DNA from: Oscillospiraceae bacterium
GTDB taxonomy: Bacteria; Bacillota; Clostridia; Oscillospirales; Oscillospiraceae
Direction: 5' to 3'
NCBI GenBank assembly: GCA_021770845.1
Contig: JAETQF010000014.1
Coordinates: 1-64,000 of the forward strand
Length of the DNA stretch: 64,000 nt
The notes under the pieces were generated by a model. It had not been told where the DNA came from, searched no databases, and worked only from the letters and a program-made list of their open reading frames with translations. A program made the position numbers and the translations under genes. Every line of letters starts with the position of its first letter. Within the stretch, counting starts at the first letter, position 1. Of this stretch, positions 31,839 through 39,089 are shown piece by piece.

Positions 31839-31872
31839 AGTCCGCACAGGTGTCAAGACACCTGTGCGGACT
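31839..31872. promoter_or_regulatory. Long perfect dyad, candidate NiaR operator
   Basis: Arms AGTCCGCACAGGTGTC and GACACCTGTGCGGACT (16 nt each) around AA. It directly follows the -10 box of the EIIC-like gene and precedes a run of T on the minus strand, so it could work as an operator, as an early terminator, or as both. Confidence 0.7.
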
Positions 31873-31900
31873 ATTATACAGGCTGGGGTGGAAATGTCAA
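31873..31900 (-). promoter_or_regulatory. Promoter of the EIIC-like gene
   Basis: Minus strand: TTGACA (31900-31895), 16-bp spacer, TATAAT (31878-31873). Confidence 0.8.
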
Positions 31901-31929
31901 CCGTCTTTTTGCCCAAAATCCGGGGGGCG

Positions 31930-32277
31930 TCACCCGCCCAGCAGCTCGTCCACCGTCACCTGGTACATCCGGGCCAAGGCCATCAGGTTGGCGGTGCTGG
32001 GCTCCGAGGTGCCGTTCTCCCACTTGGACACCGCCTGCCGGCTCACCCCCAGCGTCTCCGCCACGTACTCCTGGGTGTAGCTGGCGGCGGCGCGGCGGGC
32101 CTTGAGGGCCTCGCCCAGATTCCGGCTCTGCTCCGGCGGGCTTCGCCGGTCATCGGAGCGCAGGTACTTCAGCAGGGCGCGGATCAGCAGGACAATCACC
32201 ACCGCCGGAAGCACCAGCCCGAGGATGATGGCCAGGATGATGGGCAGGATCATAAACAGGCTTCTCATGGTACTCAT
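31930..32277 (-). CDS. Membrane-anchored XRE-family regulator
   Basis: A 115-residue protein with an N-terminal hydrophobic helix (about residues 8-36, LFMILPIILAIILGLVLPAVVIVLLI) and a C-terminal helix-turn-helix (LKARRAAASYTQEYVAETLGVSRQAVSKWENG, about 57-92). In most Firmicutes proteins of this kind the DNA-binding part comes first; here the order is reversed. The ATG follows a perfect AAAGGAGGT. Direct repeats in its own promoter suggest self-control. Confidence 0.83.
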   Translation of the reverse strand: MSTMRSLFMILPIILAIILGLVLPAVVIVLLIRALLKYLRSDDRRSPPEQSRNLGEALKARRAAASYTQEYVAETLGVSRQAVSKWENGTSEPSTANLMALARMYQVTVDELLGG

Positions 32278-32301
32278 GGCATTACCTCCTTTGATGGCCT
32301 C

Positions 32302-32359
32302 ATTTTACGGAAAAAATCCGGTTGCGTCCACCAAATATCGGGCAACTATCGGTTGCGTC
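32302..32359 (-). promoter_or_regulatory. XRE-gene promoter with two direct repeats
   Basis: Minus strand: TGGACG (32330-32325), 17-bp spacer, TAAAAT (32307-32302). On the plus strand CGGTTGCGTC occurs at 32319-32328, overlapping the -35 box, and again at 32350-32359. The spacing of 31 bp is three helical turns, which suits two bound dimers on one face. Confidence 0.6.
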
Positions 32360-32402
32360 GTCGGAATGAGCGCCTAAAGGCCGGCTTTGCGGTGGCCCCG
32401 GT

Positions 32403-32912
32403 TTATTTCACCAGAAACCCCGCCCCGTCCAGCGCCGCCCGCACCCGCTCCAGCGCCCCCTCGTCCGGGCAGCGCAGCCGGTGCAGGTGCACCCCGTCCG
32501 TCAGGGCGGACAGGGGCTGGGCCTCGCACTCCCTCACCCTGCGGATGAATGACCACACGTCGTACCGGGAGGACAGCTCCAGCGGCCCGGTGAGCTGGCC
32601 GTACACCGGGTGCTCCACGATGACGTTCTCCACCGTGCAGCCCTGATCCACCATCAGGGTCAGCTCCCGCTCCATGTCCGCCCCGCTGTGGGCGCAGGCC
32701 ACGGTGGCCACCAGCCCTGCCCGGGGGGCGTCCAGCACGTAGCCCCGGGGGGTGGCGGTGATGCCCTCCCCCGCCGCCCGGAGCAGGGCCACGTCCCCCA
32801 CGATGATCTGCCGGCTCACCGACAGCTTTTGGGCCAGGACTGTGGCGGACAGCGGCCCCTCCGCGACCTTCAGCTCCTCCAAAATGCGTCCCCGGCGCTG
32901 TGCTGCGTTCAT
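32403..32912 (-). CDS. niaR: Nicotinate-responsive repressor NiaR (YrxA)
   Basis: Represses NAD biosynthesis and niacin uptake genes when nicotinic acid is plentiful. The 169-residue protein has an N-terminal winged helix (RRGRILEELKVAEGPLSATVLAQKLSVSRQIIVGDVALL) and a C-terminal 3H domain with the metal and ligand histidines in ACAHSGADM, VEHPVYGQL and DGVHLHRL. The ATG at 32912 follows AAAGGAGGG. A half-conserved copy of the same box overlaps its promoter. Confidence 0.92.
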   Translation of the reverse strand: MNAAQRRGRILEELKVAEGPLSATVLAQKLSVSRQIIVGDVALLRAAGEGITATPRGYVLDAPRAGLVATVACAHSGADMERELTLMVDQGCTVENVIVEHPVYGQLTGPLELSSRYDVWSFIRRVRECEAQPLSALTDGVHLHRLRCPDEGALERVRAALDGAGFLVK

Positions 32913-32941
32913 GGGCGGCCCTCCTTTGTCTGTTTGGGGAC

Positions 32942-32977
32942 AGTATAGCACAGCCGGTTGGCCTTGACAAGACACCC
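32942..32977 (-). promoter_or_regulatory. niaR promoter with NiaR-like box
   Basis: Minus strand: TTGTCA (32970-32965), 17-bp spacer, TATACT (32947-32942). The minus-strand word GGGTGTCTTGTCAAGG (32977-32962) agrees at 11 of 16 positions with AGGTGTCTTGACACCT, the core of the dyad before the EIIC-like gene. Confidence 0.55.
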
Positions 32978-33003
32978 GGCCCCGCGGTGCGGGGCCGGGT
33001 GTC
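32971..33003 (-). terminator. Terminator of the gene at 33.0-33.8 kb
   Basis: Stem GACACCCGGCCCCG / CGGGGCCGGGTGTC. Only a weak T-run follows on the minus strand. The stem overlaps the niaR box. Confidence 0.6.
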
Positions 33004-33004
33004 T

Positions 33005-33772
33005 TCACACGTTGGATCCGAAGATCTCCTCCAGATGGGCCTCGATCTCCGGCTGGGGCAGCAGGGCCGTCCCCACCCCCAGCCGATCCGCCAGGGACAG
33101 CTTCTCCCGGATGGAGCGGGGGGTGTCGAACAGCACGAAGTGGGCCTTGGCCCCCGCCATGTAGGTGAAGTAGTGGGCGCACAGCCCCCGGTCGAAGAAC
33201 ACCGCCGGCTCCAGCCGGTGGAGCATCCCCTCCAGGGCGTCCGGGGGCAGGGGCGCCCCCCGGCCAGAGGCGGGCAGGGGGAAGTCCTCCCGCACCCACT
33301 CCACCGCCAGGGCCGTCCGGGCGGGGCCGTACCGCCCCAGGGCCTCCCGGAGCCGCCGCTCCAGGGTGCCGTGGGTGAGGGCGGAGGGCACCAGCGCCCG
33401 GGCGTGGGGGACGGTCATATAGCCCTCCGGCACATAGAGGGCCCAGCCCTGGGCGGCGCAGTTGCGGTCTAAAATCTCCACCAGCTTCCCCAGGCAGCCG
33501 CAGGGCGGCCCCTCGAAGTCGCACACGATGCCCCGGCAGCCCCGGCGGCGGCATTCGCCCAAAATCTGGCGGCAGCAGGGCACCGGATCCCCCTCCCCGT
33601 CGAAGCCGGCGCAGTCGATCTGCATCAGCCCGCCCCGCACTGACGGCGGCAGGCGGGCCCCCAGCAGCCGGGGCCCCGGCCCGATCCGGTAGGCCATGTG
33701 GGCGGGGGTGAGGCCGTAGTCCCGGCCCCGGCTCTCCCGTCCGGTGGGCAGAGCCAATAACAGTTCTTTCAT
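33005..33772 (-). CDS. Hypothetical protein, possible TIM-barrel fold
   Basis: A 255-residue protein I cannot assign. Alternating strands and helices (LLGARLPPSVRGGLMQIDC, GIVCDFEGPPCG, GWALYVPEGYM, TALAVEWVRED, AHFVLFDTPRSIREKL, GTALLPQPEIEAHLEEIF) are in keeping with a barrel of the glycoside-hydrolase 18 type, with an acidic DFEGPP where the catalytic strand would be. There is no signal peptide. The ATG follows AGGGGGAAC. It lies between niaR and yqeG on the minus strand. Confidence 0.55.
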   Translation of the reverse strand: MKELLLALPTGRESRGRDYGLTPAHMAYRIGPGPRLLGARLPPSVRGGLMQIDCAGFDGEGDPVPCCRQILGECRRRGCRGIVCDFEGPPCGCLGKLVEILDRNCAAQGWALYVPEGYMTVPHARALVPSALTHGTLERRLREALGRYGPARTALAVEWVREDFPLPASGRGAPLPPDALEGMLHRLEPAVFFDRGLCAHYFTYMAGAKAHFVLFDTPRSIREKLSLADRLGVGTALLPQPEIEAHLEEIFGSNV

Positions 33773-33822
33773 GGGAGTTCCCCCTTGCTAACGGCAGAAT
33801 TTCGTGCTATAGTTGACGCAGC

Positions 33823-33863
33823 CTGAAAAGAAGCCGCCGCCTCTTTTCAGCTTGCGCGGCGGC
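33823..33863. other. Two mutually exclusive hairpins before yqeG
   Basis: CTGAAAAGA (33823-33831) pairs with TCTTTTCAG (33842-33850). The loop of that hairpin, GCCGCCGC (33833-33840), can instead pair with GCGGCGGC (33856-33863). The two structures exclude each other. Confidence 0.45.
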
Positions 33864-33965
33864 GGTTCGCCGCACAGGCCGCGAAGCGGCCCCGCGTCAG
33901 ACTTTATCGTCAAAGCGTCGTTCTCAAAAGCATATGCCCGTCCCGGGCGGAATAGAAGGTGAGGC

Positions 33966-34469
33966 ATGACATTGTTCCGGGCCAGATATACCTATCATGA
34001 CATTTACCAGATCACCGGCGCGGCGCTGAGGGATCGGGGGATCAAGCTGCTGCTGGCGGATCTGGACAACACCCTCGTCCCCTACGGCGTGCCCCTGCCG
34101 GATGAAAAATTGAAGGCGTGGCGGGACGATCTGGCCGCCCACGGGGTGACGCTGTTTATCCTGTCCAACAGCCGGCACGAGAGCCGCCCCCGGATCTTTG
34201 CCGAAGGGTTGGACGTGCCCTGCATCGGCCACGCCGGGAAGCCCAAGACCCCCTCCTTTTACAGGGCCATGGAGCAAATGGGCGTAACCCGTGAACAGAC
34301 CGCCATCGTGGGGGATCAGATCTTCACCGACGTGCTGGGGGGAAACCGGGCGGGGGTGTCCACCATCCTGGTGGAGCCCATCCGGCTGGCGGGCAACCCG
34401 GGGCGCTACCTGCGGTACGCCGCCGAGTGGCCCTTCCGGCTGCTGTCGGGAAAGGGGGCCAGGCTGTGA
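33966..34469 (+). CDS. YqeG family HAD-type phosphatase
   Basis: A 167-residue HAD hydrolase of subclass IIIA. The catalytic DLDNTL lies at about residue 32, ILSNSRHES is motif II, and GHAGKPKTPSFY with VGDQIFTDVLGG form motifs III and IV. YqeG proteins are widespread in Firmicutes, and phosphatidylglycerophosphate phosphatase activity has been shown for relatives. It overlaps the next gene by 4 bp (GTGA). Confidence 0.9.
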   Translation: MTLFRARYTYHDIYQITGAALRDRGIKLLLADLDNTLVPYGVPLPDEKLKAWRDDLAAHGVTLFILSNSRHESRPRIFAEGLDVPCIGHAGKPKTPSFYRAMEQMGVTREQTAIVGDQIFTDVLGGNRAGVSTILVEPIRLAGNPGRYLRYAAEWPFRLLSGKGARL

Positions 34470-35320
34470 GCGCCCAATTCGGCCCCGCGGGCAACGCAGA
34501 AAACTTCCCCTACAAGTCGTCGGCGGACGCGCCCCGCTGGCTGAGGGAGATCGGCCTGGACTGCTACGAGTACCAGTGCGGCAAGGGCATTCACGTGGGG
34601 GAGGCCACCGCCCGCAAGGTGGGCGCGGCCGCCGCTGAGCACGGCATCGCTCTGTCCCTCCACGCGCCCTACTTCATCAACCTGGCTAACCCTGACCCGG
34701 ACGCCCTGCAAAAGACCATTGGCTACATCACCGGGGCCTGTCTGGTGGCGGACTGGATGGGGGCCAAGCGGGTGGTGATCCACTCCGGGGCCCTCATGGG
34801 CCGCACCCGGCGGGAGGCGCTGGACATCGCGCTGCGCTCCTTGCGGGAGGTCATCGCCGCCTGCGACGGGGCGGGCTTCGGCCATCTCACCCTGTGCCCG
34901 GAGACCATGGGGAAGATCAACCAGCTAGGGGATCTGGACGAGGTGCTGGAGCTGTGCGCCCTGGACGAACGGCTGCTGCCCTGCGTGGACTTCGGCCACC
35001 TGTACGCCCGCTCGCTGGGGGCGGACGAGGGGGCGGAGGCCATGGAGCGGATGCTCACCCGCATGGAGGAGGCACTGGGCCCCGAGCGGGCCTCCCGCTT
35101 CCACAGCCACTTCTCCCACATCGAGTTTACCCCCAACGGCGGGGAGAAGTGCCACCGCACCTTCGCCGACGACGGGGGCTACGGCCCGGACTGGGCGCCC
35201 CTGGCCCAGGCGGTGGCGGCGCGGGGGTGGAGCCCCACCTTCATCTGCGAGAGCGCGGGCACCCAGGCGGGGGACGCGCTGGCGATGAAGCGCATCTATC
35301 AGGAATTCCTGTCAAATTAA
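34466..35320 (+). CDS. Endonuclease IV-like TIM-barrel protein
   Basis: A 284-residue protein of the apurinic endonuclease 2 family. Metal-ligand blocks are visible: SLHAPYFINLANPD, VVIHSGALMG, LCPETMGKIN, CVDFGHLYAR, FHSHFSHIEFT and FICESAG. This matches DNA-repair endonuclease IV in pattern, although the length and the leading CYEYQCGKGIHVG are those of the shorter clostridial branch. The start is GTG at 34466, overlapping the yqeG stop codon. Confidence 0.85.
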   Translation: MSAQFGPAGNAENFPYKSSADAPRWLREIGLDCYEYQCGKGIHVGEATARKVGAAAAEHGIALSLHAPYFINLANPDPDALQKTIGYITGACLVADWMGAKRVVIHSGALMGRTRREALDIALRSLREVIAACDGAGFGHLTLCPETMGKINQLGDLDEVLELCALDERLLPCVDFGHLYARSLGADEGAEAMERMLTRMEEALGPERASRFHSHFSHIEFTPNGGEKCHRTFADDGGYGPDWAPLAQAVAARGWSPTFICESAGTQAGDALAMKRIYQEFLSN

Positions 35321-35338
35321 ATAAAGGAGATGTTTCCC

Positions 35339-36403
35339 ATGACCCATTTTGAAAAAATCGCCGCTCGTCTGAAAGACCGCGGCCTGGACGCCATGCTCAT
35401 CACCAGCGAGCCCGGCGAGTTCTACGCCATGGGCTTCCACGGGGAGGGCGCGGCCCTCATCACCCCGGACAAGACCTGGTACTACACCGACTCCCGGTAC
35501 ATCGAGGCCGCCCAGCAGCAGATCGCCGGGGCGGAGGTGGCCGACTGGGCCTCCGGCGGCAGCTTCCGCAAGCTCATCGCCGGTCTGGTGAAGGAGCACA
35601 ACATCGCCAAGCTGGGCTTTGAGGAGAAGTATATGTCCGTGGCCAGCCACACCGACTGGACAAAGGAGGTGGAGGCCGAGTTCGTCCCCGCCTCCGAGCT
35701 GCTCACCACCCTGCGCCAGGTGAAAGACGCGGACGAGCTGGCCGCCATGAAGGAGGCCCAGCGCATCACCGACGAGGCGTTGCTGGAGATTTTGAACTTC
35801 CTCAAGCCAGGCCTCACCGAGAGCGAGGTGGCGGCGCGGCTGACCTACATCATGGCCCGGAAGGGGGCGGAGCGCAACTCCTTCGACCCCATCGTGGCCT
35901 GCGGCCCCAACGGCTCCAAGCCCCACGCCATCCCCGGCCCCGCCGTCATTGAGAAGGGTCAGTTCGTCACCATGGACTTCGGCTGCGTGGTGGGGGGCTA
36001 CTGCTCCGATATGACCCGCACCGTGGCCATCGGCCAGCCCTCTGAGGAAATGGAGCTGGTGTACAATACCGTGCTCAAGGCCCAGCTCACCGGCATCGCC
36101 ACGGCCCACGCCGGGGTCACCGGCAAGGAGGTGCACGAGGCGGGGGCCAAGGTCATCGCCGACGCGGGCTACGGCAAGTACTTCGGCCACGGCTTCGGCC
36201 ACTCCCTGGGCATCGAGATCCACGAGGATCCCGGCTTCCATACCCGCAACGACAAGCCCATCCCCGCCGGGGCCCTGCTGTCCGCCGAGCCGGGGATCTA
36301 CATCCCCGGGAAGTTCGGCGTGCGCATCGAGGACGTGATCATGCTCACCGAGGGGGGCTGCATCGACATCACCCACTCCCCCAAGCAGCTGATCATCCTG
36401 TAA
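35339..36403 (+). CDS. Xaa-Pro peptidase (M24)
   Basis: Cytoplasmic dimetal aminopeptidase of 354 residues that removes residues before proline. The N-terminal creatinase-like domain spans about residues 1-130. The catalytic domain has MDFGCVVGGYCSDMTRT (two aspartate ligands), GHGFGHSLGIEIHEDPGF (histidine ligand), LSAEPGIYIPG and RIEDVIMLTE (glutamate ligands). The ATG at 35339 follows AAAGGAGATG. The gene next to efp is a peptidase in many Firmicutes. Confidence 0.94.
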   Translation: MTHFEKIAARLKDRGLDAMLITSEPGEFYAMGFHGEGAALITPDKTWYYTDSRYIEAAQQQIAGAEVADWASGGSFRKLIAGLVKEHNIAKLGFEEKYMSVASHTDWTKEVEAEFVPASELLTTLRQVKDADELAAMKEAQRITDEALLEILNFLKPGLTESEVAARLTYIMARKGAERNSFDPIVACGPNGSKPHAIPGPAVIEKGQFVTMDFGCVVGGYCSDMTRTVAIGQPSEEMELVYNTVLKAQLTGIATAHAGVTGKEVHEAGAKVIADAGYGKYFGHGFGHSLGIEIHEDPGFHTRNDKPIPAGALLSAEPGIYIPGKFGVRIEDVIMLTEGGCIDITHSPKQLIIL

Positions 36404-36429
36404 AAAGCGGGCGGCGCCCACAAACCCTC

Positions 36430-36458
36430 TTGCAATCAACACAAAGATAGGGTATAAT
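36430..36458 (+). promoter_or_regulatory. efp promoter
   Basis: TTGCAA (36430-36435), 17-bp spacer, TATAAT (36453-36458). Confidence 0.75.
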
Positions 36459-36510
36459 GTCTTGATTGATTCTTCGGATAAAAAACTTTCGATATTGGAG
36501 GACGATACCA

Positions 36511-37077
36511 ATGGCAATGATCACAGCAGGCGACTTCCGCAACGGCGTGACCTTCGAGATGGAGGGCAAGGTGATGCAGGTGGTGGAATTCCAGCACGTC
36601 AAGCCCGGCAAGGGCGCCGCCTTCGTGCGCACCAAGATGAAGAACGTTATCACCGGCGCCGTCACCGAGACCTCCTTCAACCCCACCGCCAAGTTCGAGC
36701 AGGCCTTCGTGGACCGCAAGGACATGGAGTACAGCTACAACGATGGCGACCTGTACTACTTCATGGACATGGAGACCTACGAGATGCTGCCCGTGAACAA
36801 GGACGTGCTGGGCGACAACTTCAAGTTCGTGATGGAGAATATGACCTGCAAGGTCATGTCCTACAAGGGCAGCGTGTTCGGCGTGGAGCCCCCCAACTTC
36901 GTGGAGCTGGTAGTCACCGAGTCCGACCCCGGCGTGAAGGGCGACACCGCCACCAACGTCACCAAGCCCGCCACTCTGGAGACGGGTGCGGAGATCAAGG
37001 TGCCCCTGTTCATCAACCCCGGCGACAAGATCCGCATCGACACCCGCACCGGCGAGTATCTGGAAAGGTGCAAATAA
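36511..37077 (+). CDS. efp: Elongation factor P
   Basis: Rescues ribosomes stalled on polyproline stretches. The 188-residue protein has the three beta-barrel domains of EF-P. The modification loop reads [17 protein letters not shown] with the lysine at about position 34, and the C-terminus [15 protein letters not shown] is typical. The ATG at 36511 follows TTGGAGG. It overlaps the next gene by one base. Confidence 0.97.
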   Translation: MAMITAGDFRNGVTFEMEGKVMQVVEFQHVKPGKGAAFVRTKMKNVITGAVTETSFNPTAKFEQAFVDRKDMEYSYNDGDLYYFMDMETYEMLPVNKDVLGDNFKFVMENMTCKVMSYKGSVFGVEPPNFVELVVTESDPGVKGDTATNVTKPATLETGAEIKVPLFINPGDKIRIDTRTGEYLERCK

Positions 37078-37502
37078 TGACGATTTCTGAAAAGGTAGCC
37101 TATATCCAGGGCCTGTACGACGGCCTGGGCCTGGACGGGGAGAAATCCGGCGAGGCCCGGATCCTGTCCGAGGTGCTGGACGTGCTGAAGGAAGTGGGCC
37201 AGCAGCTGGACGGCGTGGACGCCTCCATGGACGAGTTCGACGCGGAGCTGGACGCCCTGAGCGACACCGTGGCCGACCTGGAGGAGGCGGTGTTCGACGA
37301 CGAGGAGGAGGACGACGGCTTCGACGGCTTTGGGGACGACGAGCTGGACGAGGACTTCTTCGAGATCCCCTGCCCCAGCTGCGGCGAGGATCTGGTGGTG
37401 GACGACGAGGCCCTGGCCGCGGGTGTGGTGGACTGCCCCGCCTGCGGCGGCAAGTTCGCCCTGTCCTTTGAGGACGAGGCGGACGGCTCCGACGACGAAT
37501 AA
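37077..37502 (+). CDS. CD1247-like protein with zinc ribbon
   Basis: A 141-residue acidic protein often found directly behind efp in Clostridia. The N-terminal part (SEKVAYIQGLYDGLGLDGEKSGEARILSEVLDVL) is the conserved domain, followed by a coiled coil and a long acidic run, then a zinc ribbon CPSCGEDL and CPACGGKF. The ATG overlaps the efp stop codon (TAATG). Its role is unknown; the context suggests translation. Confidence 0.85.
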   Translation: MTISEKVAYIQGLYDGLGLDGEKSGEARILSEVLDVLKEVGQQLDGVDASMDEFDAELDALSDTVADLEEAVFDDEEEDDGFDGFGDDELDEDFFEIPCPSCGEDLVVDDEALAAGVVDCPACGGKFALSFEDEADGSDDE

Positions 37503-37566
37503 GGAAACCAAGGGCCCCCCGGCACAAGCCGGGGGGCCCTGCTGTATTCACGGCCAAGATCTGCCT

Positions 37567-37702
37567 GTAGGGCGCGGCGACCCGGCGCGCCGCCTCTCCG
37601 GAGCGTATCCCCTATCGTTTGTGACGAGCGCCCATCGCCGATCGAGCCTTTCCGGAGCGTATCCTCAATTGTTTGCGGCGGGCCGAGGTCGTCCCGCCCT
37701 AC
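37567..37702. repeat. GTAGGG element behind the second deacetylase gene
   Basis: Starts GTAGGGCGCGGCGACC and ends GTCCCGCCCTAC. The middle holds TCTCCGGAGCGTATCC and TTTCCGGAGCGTATCC as direct repeats and GACGAGCGCCCATCGCCGAT, shared with the elements at 12.9 and 48.3 kb. Its closing CTA is, on the minus strand, the TAG stop codon of the deacetylase gene. Confidence 0.75.
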
Positions 37703-38466
37703 CCCTGCGGCGGCAGCTTCCGGTACTCCTTCCCGTCCTGCGGCTCCACCCCCCGCAGGGCGAACAGCTCCTCCACCGTCACAAATTTGTACCCCCGGGC
37801 CATGAGCTCGTCCACCACCGTCAGGGCGGTGTCCACGCTGGCGGGGTAGATGTCGTGGAGCAGGATGATGCTGCCGTCCTCCACCCCGTCTAAAATGACC
37901 TGGGTCTGCCGCTGGGTGTCCCGATCCGACCAGTCCTCCGGATCCACCGACCACAGGATGATGGGCGCCCCCGCCCGGGCCCGGTTGGAGGGGGTGATCA
38001 TGCCGTAGGGCGGGCGGAGCATGAAGTCCCGCTGATCCACCAGCCCCTGGAGGGTCTCCCGCAGCCTGTCCACCTCGGCGTAGAAGTCCCGGCCGTTCAC
38101 CTCCGCCAGCGACTTGTGGTGGAAGGTGTGCAGGCCGATCTGGTGGCCCTCCCGTTCCATGCGCACCAGCAGCTCCTCGTTGCCCTCCACGTTTTCCCCG
38201 ATGACGAAAAAGGTGGCGTGCACCCCCCGGCGGGCCAGCCCGTCCAGCAGCAGGTCGGTGGTGCCGGCGCGGGGCCCGTCGTCAAAGGTGAGGGCTGCGA
38301 AGGGCCCCGCGGGCAGCTGGGCCGGCCCCAGCGCCGTCCGGCCGCGCCGGTACCAGCCGGGAAACCACAGCCAGGTGAGGGCCAGGGCCAGCCCCAGCGC
38401 CGCCAGCGCCCCCGCCCGCAGGAGCCTTCGATACCTTGCCAATGCGTCCACCGCCTTTTTGCGCAA
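37699..38466 (-). CDS. Polysaccharide deacetylase, membrane-anchored
   Basis: A 255-residue NodB-fold enzyme with an N-terminal anchor (about residues 15-35). The motifs are LTFDDGPRAGT, HTFHHKSL with the metal histidines, RPPYGMITPSN, and ILLHDIYP near the C-terminus. It resembles the PdaA/PdaB group that acts on peptidoglycan. The start is unsure: a TTG at 38466 without a good ribosome site, or a GTG 12 bases later. Its stop codon is given by the repeat element. Confidence 0.88.
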   Translation of the reverse strand: MRKKAVDALARYRRLLRAGALAALGLALALTWLWFPGWYRRGRTALGPAQLPAGPFAALTFDDGPRAGTTDLLLDGLARRGVHATFFVIGENVEGNEELLVRMEREGHQIGLHTFHHKSLAEVNGRDFYAEVDRLRETLQGLVDQRDFMLRPPYGMITPSNRARAGAPIILWSVDPEDWSDRDTQRQTQVILDGVEDGSIILLHDIYPASVDTALTVVDELMARGYKFVTVEELFALRGVEPQDGKEYRKLPPQG

Positions 38467-38519
38467 TTTGTCATAGTATGCGTTCCCATTAAGATTTTAT
38501 CCCCGTCTGAAATGGGGGA

Positions 38520-38548
38520 TTGCCATTTGCTTTCCCAGAGTATATAAT
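38520..38548 (+). promoter_or_regulatory. Promoter of the Lrp-aminotransferase operon
   Basis: TTGCCA (38520-38525), 17-bp spacer, TATAAT (38543-38548). Confidence 0.7.
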
Positions 38549-38606
38549 ATATAGAATCCCTATTTTGTCCCACATTTTTTCTTGTTGTTTTTTAGGAGGC
38601 ACAACC

Positions 38607-39089
38607 ATGAAAGACCTGCTGCATCTTTTAGAAAATGATTCCACCCTGAGCCACGCCCAGCTGGCCGCCATGACCGGCTCCACCGAGGCGGAGGTGGCGG
38701 CGGCAGTGGAGCAGTATGAAAAGGATCGGGTGATCCTGGGCTATAAGACCATCATCGACTGGGATCGCACCCAGCAGGAGTCCGTCACCGCCCTCATCGA
38801 GGTGGGGGTCACCCCCCAGCGGGGGGAGGGCTTCGACCGGGTGGCCCAGCGCATCTACCAGTACGACGAGGTGGAGTCCCTCTACCTCATGTCCGGCGGG
38901 GCCTATGACATGATCGTCACCATCTCCGGCCGCACCCTGAAGGAGGTGGCCCAGTTCGTGGGCGAGAAGCTGGCCCCCATCGAGGGGGTCACCGGCACCG
39001 CCACCCACTTCATTTTGAAGAAGTACAAGGAAAAGCACCTGATCTTCCCCGTGCAGGAGGTTCAGGAGGAAAGGTTCGTGTTTGAATAA
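38607..39089 (+). CDS. Lrp/AsnC family regulator
   Basis: A 160-residue amino-acid-responsive regulator with an N-terminal helix-turn-helix (LSHAQLAAMTGSTEAEVAAAVEQYEKDRVI) and a C-terminal RAM domain that binds the effector (TALIEVGVTPQ, DEVESLYLMSGGAYDMIVTISG). The ATG follows TTAGGAGGC. It is translationally joined to the aminotransferase (TAATG), so it probably senses that enzyme's substrate or product. Confidence 0.92.
   Translation: MKDLLHLLENDSTLSHAQLAAMTGSTEAEVAAAVEQYEKDRVILGYKTIIDWDRTQQESVTALIEVGVTPQRGEGFDRVAQRIYQYDEVESLYLMSGGAYDMIVTISGRTLKEVAQFVGEKLAPIEGVTGTATHFILKKYKEKHLIFPVQEVQEERFVFE

Noticed and set aside
36462-37502. One long frame covering efp and the next gene
   Set aside because: The first half is out of frame with efp, which is a clear gene; only the part from 37077 is real.
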